64,000 nucleotides of DNA, taken from assembly GCA_040360365.1 (NCBI GenBank), contig CP136412.1; one strand, given 5' to 3'. The DNA comes from Arcanobacterium_A hippocoleae_A (GTDB lineage: Bacteria > Actinomycetota > Actinomycetes > Actinomycetales > Actinomycetaceae). The notes beneath the pieces are model-generated. The model was not told the origin of the DNA, searched no databases, and saw only the letters and a list, made by a program, of their open reading frames with translations. Position 1 is the first letter of the stretch. Every line of letters begins with the position of its first letter. A program made the translations under genes and the position numbers. Below, piece by piece: positions 61,720-64,000 of this stretch.

Positions 61720-61740
61720 TTCCGTAACTATTTCAATCAC

Positions 61741-61790
61741 AGACTCGGCTGGGAAACGTGCCGTACACGTCCCTGGCCGAGTCTTTTGTT
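61741..61790 (+). terminator. aceE terminator
   Basis: AGACTCGGCT pairs with GGCCGAGTCT, with an inner GGG-ACGTG/CACGTCCC stem, and is followed by TTTTGTTTT. Confidence 0.88.
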
Positions 61791-61798
61791 TTCTGACT

Positions 61799-61820
61799 GC
61801 TGCAAATCCGGATTTGCAGC
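61799..61820. promoter_or_regulatory. Perfect 22-base palindrome before the ABC exporter
   Basis: The half-site is GCTGCAAATCC, and the second half is its exact complement. It lies after the aceE terminator and 145 bases before the exporter start. This suggests an operator for a dimeric repressor. No regulator gene is in view. Confidence 0.5.
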
Positions 61821-61964
61821 TGCAGAATATATTTCTCACAAATTTTCCGATAGAGCGAAGTGTGCCAAGCAGAAAGATAGAATTGTTCGCAGTAATAACT
61901 TCTAAATAATAAAACAAACAATATTTTCATCTTCGATAAAAGCACGAAAGAAAAAGAAACACGC

Positions 61965-63789
61965 ATGACCTTATTCCGAATCGCCTGGGATTCCCTGAAA
62001 CACAAAAATTTCCGCTTGCCCTGCTGCTGTTTTTCCAATTAATGCAGGTGATTATGAATCTAGTACTGCCGGCAATCAATGCCAAAATTATTGACGACGG
62101 GATCATTGCAAGAAACCCGAATTTAATTTGGCAGCAGGGACTGCTGATGCTGCTTGCTTCTACCTTGCAGATTATATTTATGATTAGTGCCAGCTACTAT
62201 ACTTCACGGATTGCGATGGAACTAGGTCGGGATTTACGCCGCGACATTTTCGGAAGAGTACAGAATTTTGCAGCAGCAGATCAGCATTTTTTCGGCGCAC
62301 CAACGTTGATTACGCGCACGACAAATGATGTGACACAGGTACAAATGGTCGTGATGATGTGCTTTGCGATGCTGCTTTCAGCTCCGCTGATGGGAATTGG
62401 CGGTATTTTTATGGCACTTTCGCAAGACGTGAAACTTTCAGCATTACTCTTAGTGGTTGTACCGCTGCTCGCTGCAATAATTGCGGTTGTAGCCGTGAAG
62501 CTCATCCCAACTTATGAAGTAACCCAAACGCGAATTGACCGCATTAACACGCTGCTGCGTGAGCAATTAACCGGTGTCCGTGTGATTCGTGCGTTTGTGA
62601 AACAAAAGGACAGCCGTGAAAAATTTGCTGACGCAAATAATTTACTTCGCAGTATCTGGCTAAAAATCGGCTGGCTCTGGGCGTTCCTTTTCCCAGCTTC
62701 GATGATGATTATTGGTATTGCTTCTGCAGCTGTGATTTGGTTCGGCGGTTTCCGGATTGAAGCTGGGCAAATGCAAGTAGGGACACTCACCGCATATATC
62801 TCTTATCTGATGATGATCAGTTTTTCGGCAATCATGGCGGGAATGATTGTAATGTTTTATCCGCGCGGTGAAATCTCAGCTAAACGTCTGGAAGATATCC
62901 GCAAAACAATACCGAAAATCACAAATCCGGCTAATGCGCGCCCGCTTCCGGAAACACCGCTTACATTCTGCCTAGATCACGCATCACTGCGGTATCCCGG
63001 TGCGCAGGAACCCGTACTGGAAAATATTAGTCTTCAGCTCACACCAGGAAAAACACTCGGGATAATCGGATCAACGGGTTCAGGTAAGTCTTCGCTGGTT
63101 AAGCTTTTCCCGCGGTTAATCGATGCTACCGACGGGAAAGTACTTGCCGGCGGAATCCCGGTAGCTGATGTTAATCTCAGCGATTTGCGGAAGAGAATTG
63201 CGCTTGTTCCGCAAAAAGCATTCCTTTTCCGCGGAACTATTGCCGGCAATGTGGCTGGGATTATTGCAGCTCCCGAAGATATCGACGAAGCTCCCGCCAA
63301 AAAAGCACAACGGCAGGAAGAACTGAATCAACACATCGATATTCAGCGCGTAAAGCTTGCACTCGAAGCTGCTGCGGCGAGTGAGTTTGTAGATAAGCTT
63401 GCGGACGGAATTTTTCTCCAGTAGAATCTGGCGGGCAAAATTTCTCTGGCGGGCAGCGCCAGCGCTTAACTATCGCGCGGGCAATCTACCGGTGTCTGCC
63501 AGATGCGCACGGAAAATCTGCAGCCGACTTAATCATTTTCGATGATTCCTTTTCCGCTCTTGATTTTGCCACAGACGCTCGTTTGCGCAGTAATCTGCGC
63601 AAATATTTAGGCAATACAGCGGTGCTGATTATTGGGCAGCGCATTGCCACAATCCGCAATGCAGACGAAATTATCGTGCTCGAACACGGAAAAATAAACG
63701 GCCGCGGCACGCACACCGAACTTTCCCGCACAAACGCGGTATATCAGGAAATTGTAAAATCCCAGCTGCAAGGATCGGAGGCGCAATAA
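61965..63789 (+). CDS. ABC exporter, first half-transporter, two frameshifts
   Basis: This half-transporter of about 609 residues has six transmembrane segments and an ABC domain. Walker A is GSTGSGKSS, the signature SGGQRQR, Walker B is LIIFDDSFSALD, and the H-loop position is Gln in IIGQRIATI. The Asp after Walker B and the Gln at the H-loop suggest the degenerate partner of a heterodimeric exporter. Breaks lie at A run 62004-62008 and T run 63411-63415. It probably exports drugs or lipids. Confidence 0.85.
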
Positions 63790-64000
63790 TGGCTCACCAT
63801 CACTCGTATGATCCAACCGCGAAGTCGAAAGATTTGAAAGGCGCGATTAAACGTCTGGCACGAATGCTCCGCCAAGACCGCGGCAGAATTATTTTTATTG
63901 TTGTTTTAATCCTGATTTTTACCGCATTTAACACCGCTGCCCCAATGCTTCTCGGCACAGCCACGAATGTGATCGCCAACGGTGCTATGAGCGGAAAAGG
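63789..64000 (+). CDS. ABC exporter, second half-transporter, start only
   Basis: The first 70 residues (MAHHHSYDPTAKSKDLKGA, then a transmembrane segment IIFIVVLILIFTAFNTAAPM) continue past the window edge. The ATG overlaps the preceding stop by one base (TAATG), so the two halves are co-translated. It is expected to carry the catalytically competent ABC domain. The His-rich N-terminus is natural to this sequence. Confidence 0.8.
   Translation, partial: MAHHHSYDPTAKSKDLKGAIKRLARMLRQDRGRIIFIVVLILIFTAFNTAAPMLLGTATNVIANGAMSGK

Noticed and set aside
1..64000. tRNA or rRNA genes
   Set aside because: No cloverleaf-like stretch or rRNA sequence was recognised on either strand; a covariance search could still find one.

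Overview
The window looks like chromosomal DNA of an actinobacterium of unusually moderate GC (about half by eye). The evidence is a single-chain pyruvate dehydrogenase E1 (AceE) next to a DUF3052 gene, an IclR-type regulator divergent from leuC, a homodimeric-type vitamin K epoxide reductase, and an actinobacterial 'anchored-repeat' metal ABC transporter. The gene set leuS-comEA-comEC-holA, rpsT, lepA-trmB-hemW also matches the usual actinobacterial order. The carbohydrate and amino-acid uptake genes suggest a host-associated heterotroph. I do not name a genus.

Layout. 1-1119: start of leuC and its divergent IclR regulator. 1232-6444 (minus): membrane-anchored hypothetical, hemW, trmB, lepA. 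6656-9190 (minus): amino-acid ABC transporter. 9985-11899: galK and a PemK/MazF-like protein. 12203-12469: rpsT behind a structured leader. 12600-13720: non-coding repeat region. 13728-20591 (minus): alpha-galactoside operon (GH36 alpha-galactosidase, binding protein, two permeases, LacI regulator). 20992-23968 (minus): pntAB. 24175-28090 (minus): holA, comEC, comEA. 28322-32475 (minus): galM, leuS. 32744-37232: HIT hydrolase, VKOR, AI-2E family transporter, deoD, DtxR/MntR-type regulator. 37459-40443: SAM riboswitch and metNIQ. 40490-40750: second copy of the phased-repeat element. 41141-43461 (minus): dhaK, dhaL, dhaM-HPr. 43564-43985: IS3 remnant and a third repeat module. 44133-48503 (minus): anchored-repeat metal transporter. 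48896-52786: PLP aminotransferase and amino-acid ABC transporter. 53090-57904: lactate permease and lutABC. 58099-61719: DUF3052 and aceE. 61965-64000: heterodimeric ABC exporter, cut by the window end.

How the genes fit together. Galactose metabolism is scattered: GH36 releases galactose from alpha-galactosides, GalM converts the anomer and GalK phosphorylates it. Lactate enters by LctP, is oxidised by LutABC to pyruvate, and AceE feeds it to acetyl-CoA. The synteny block leuS...lepA is kept in order and orientation, but alpha-galactoside, transhydrogenase, galactokinase and transporter genes have been inserted on both sides of rpsT.

Two points matter most. First, about 38 single-base frameshifts break 23 otherwise normal genes. 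Every one is repaired by adding one base to a homopolymer (metN needs two), so I read them as sequencing under-calls and annotate full-length genes across them. Second, two non-coding loci (12887-13270 and 40490-40750, in opposite orientation) carry convergent arrays of a short motif at a 30-31-bp period. The arrays flank a core of exactly conserved length. I do not recognise this as a described element.
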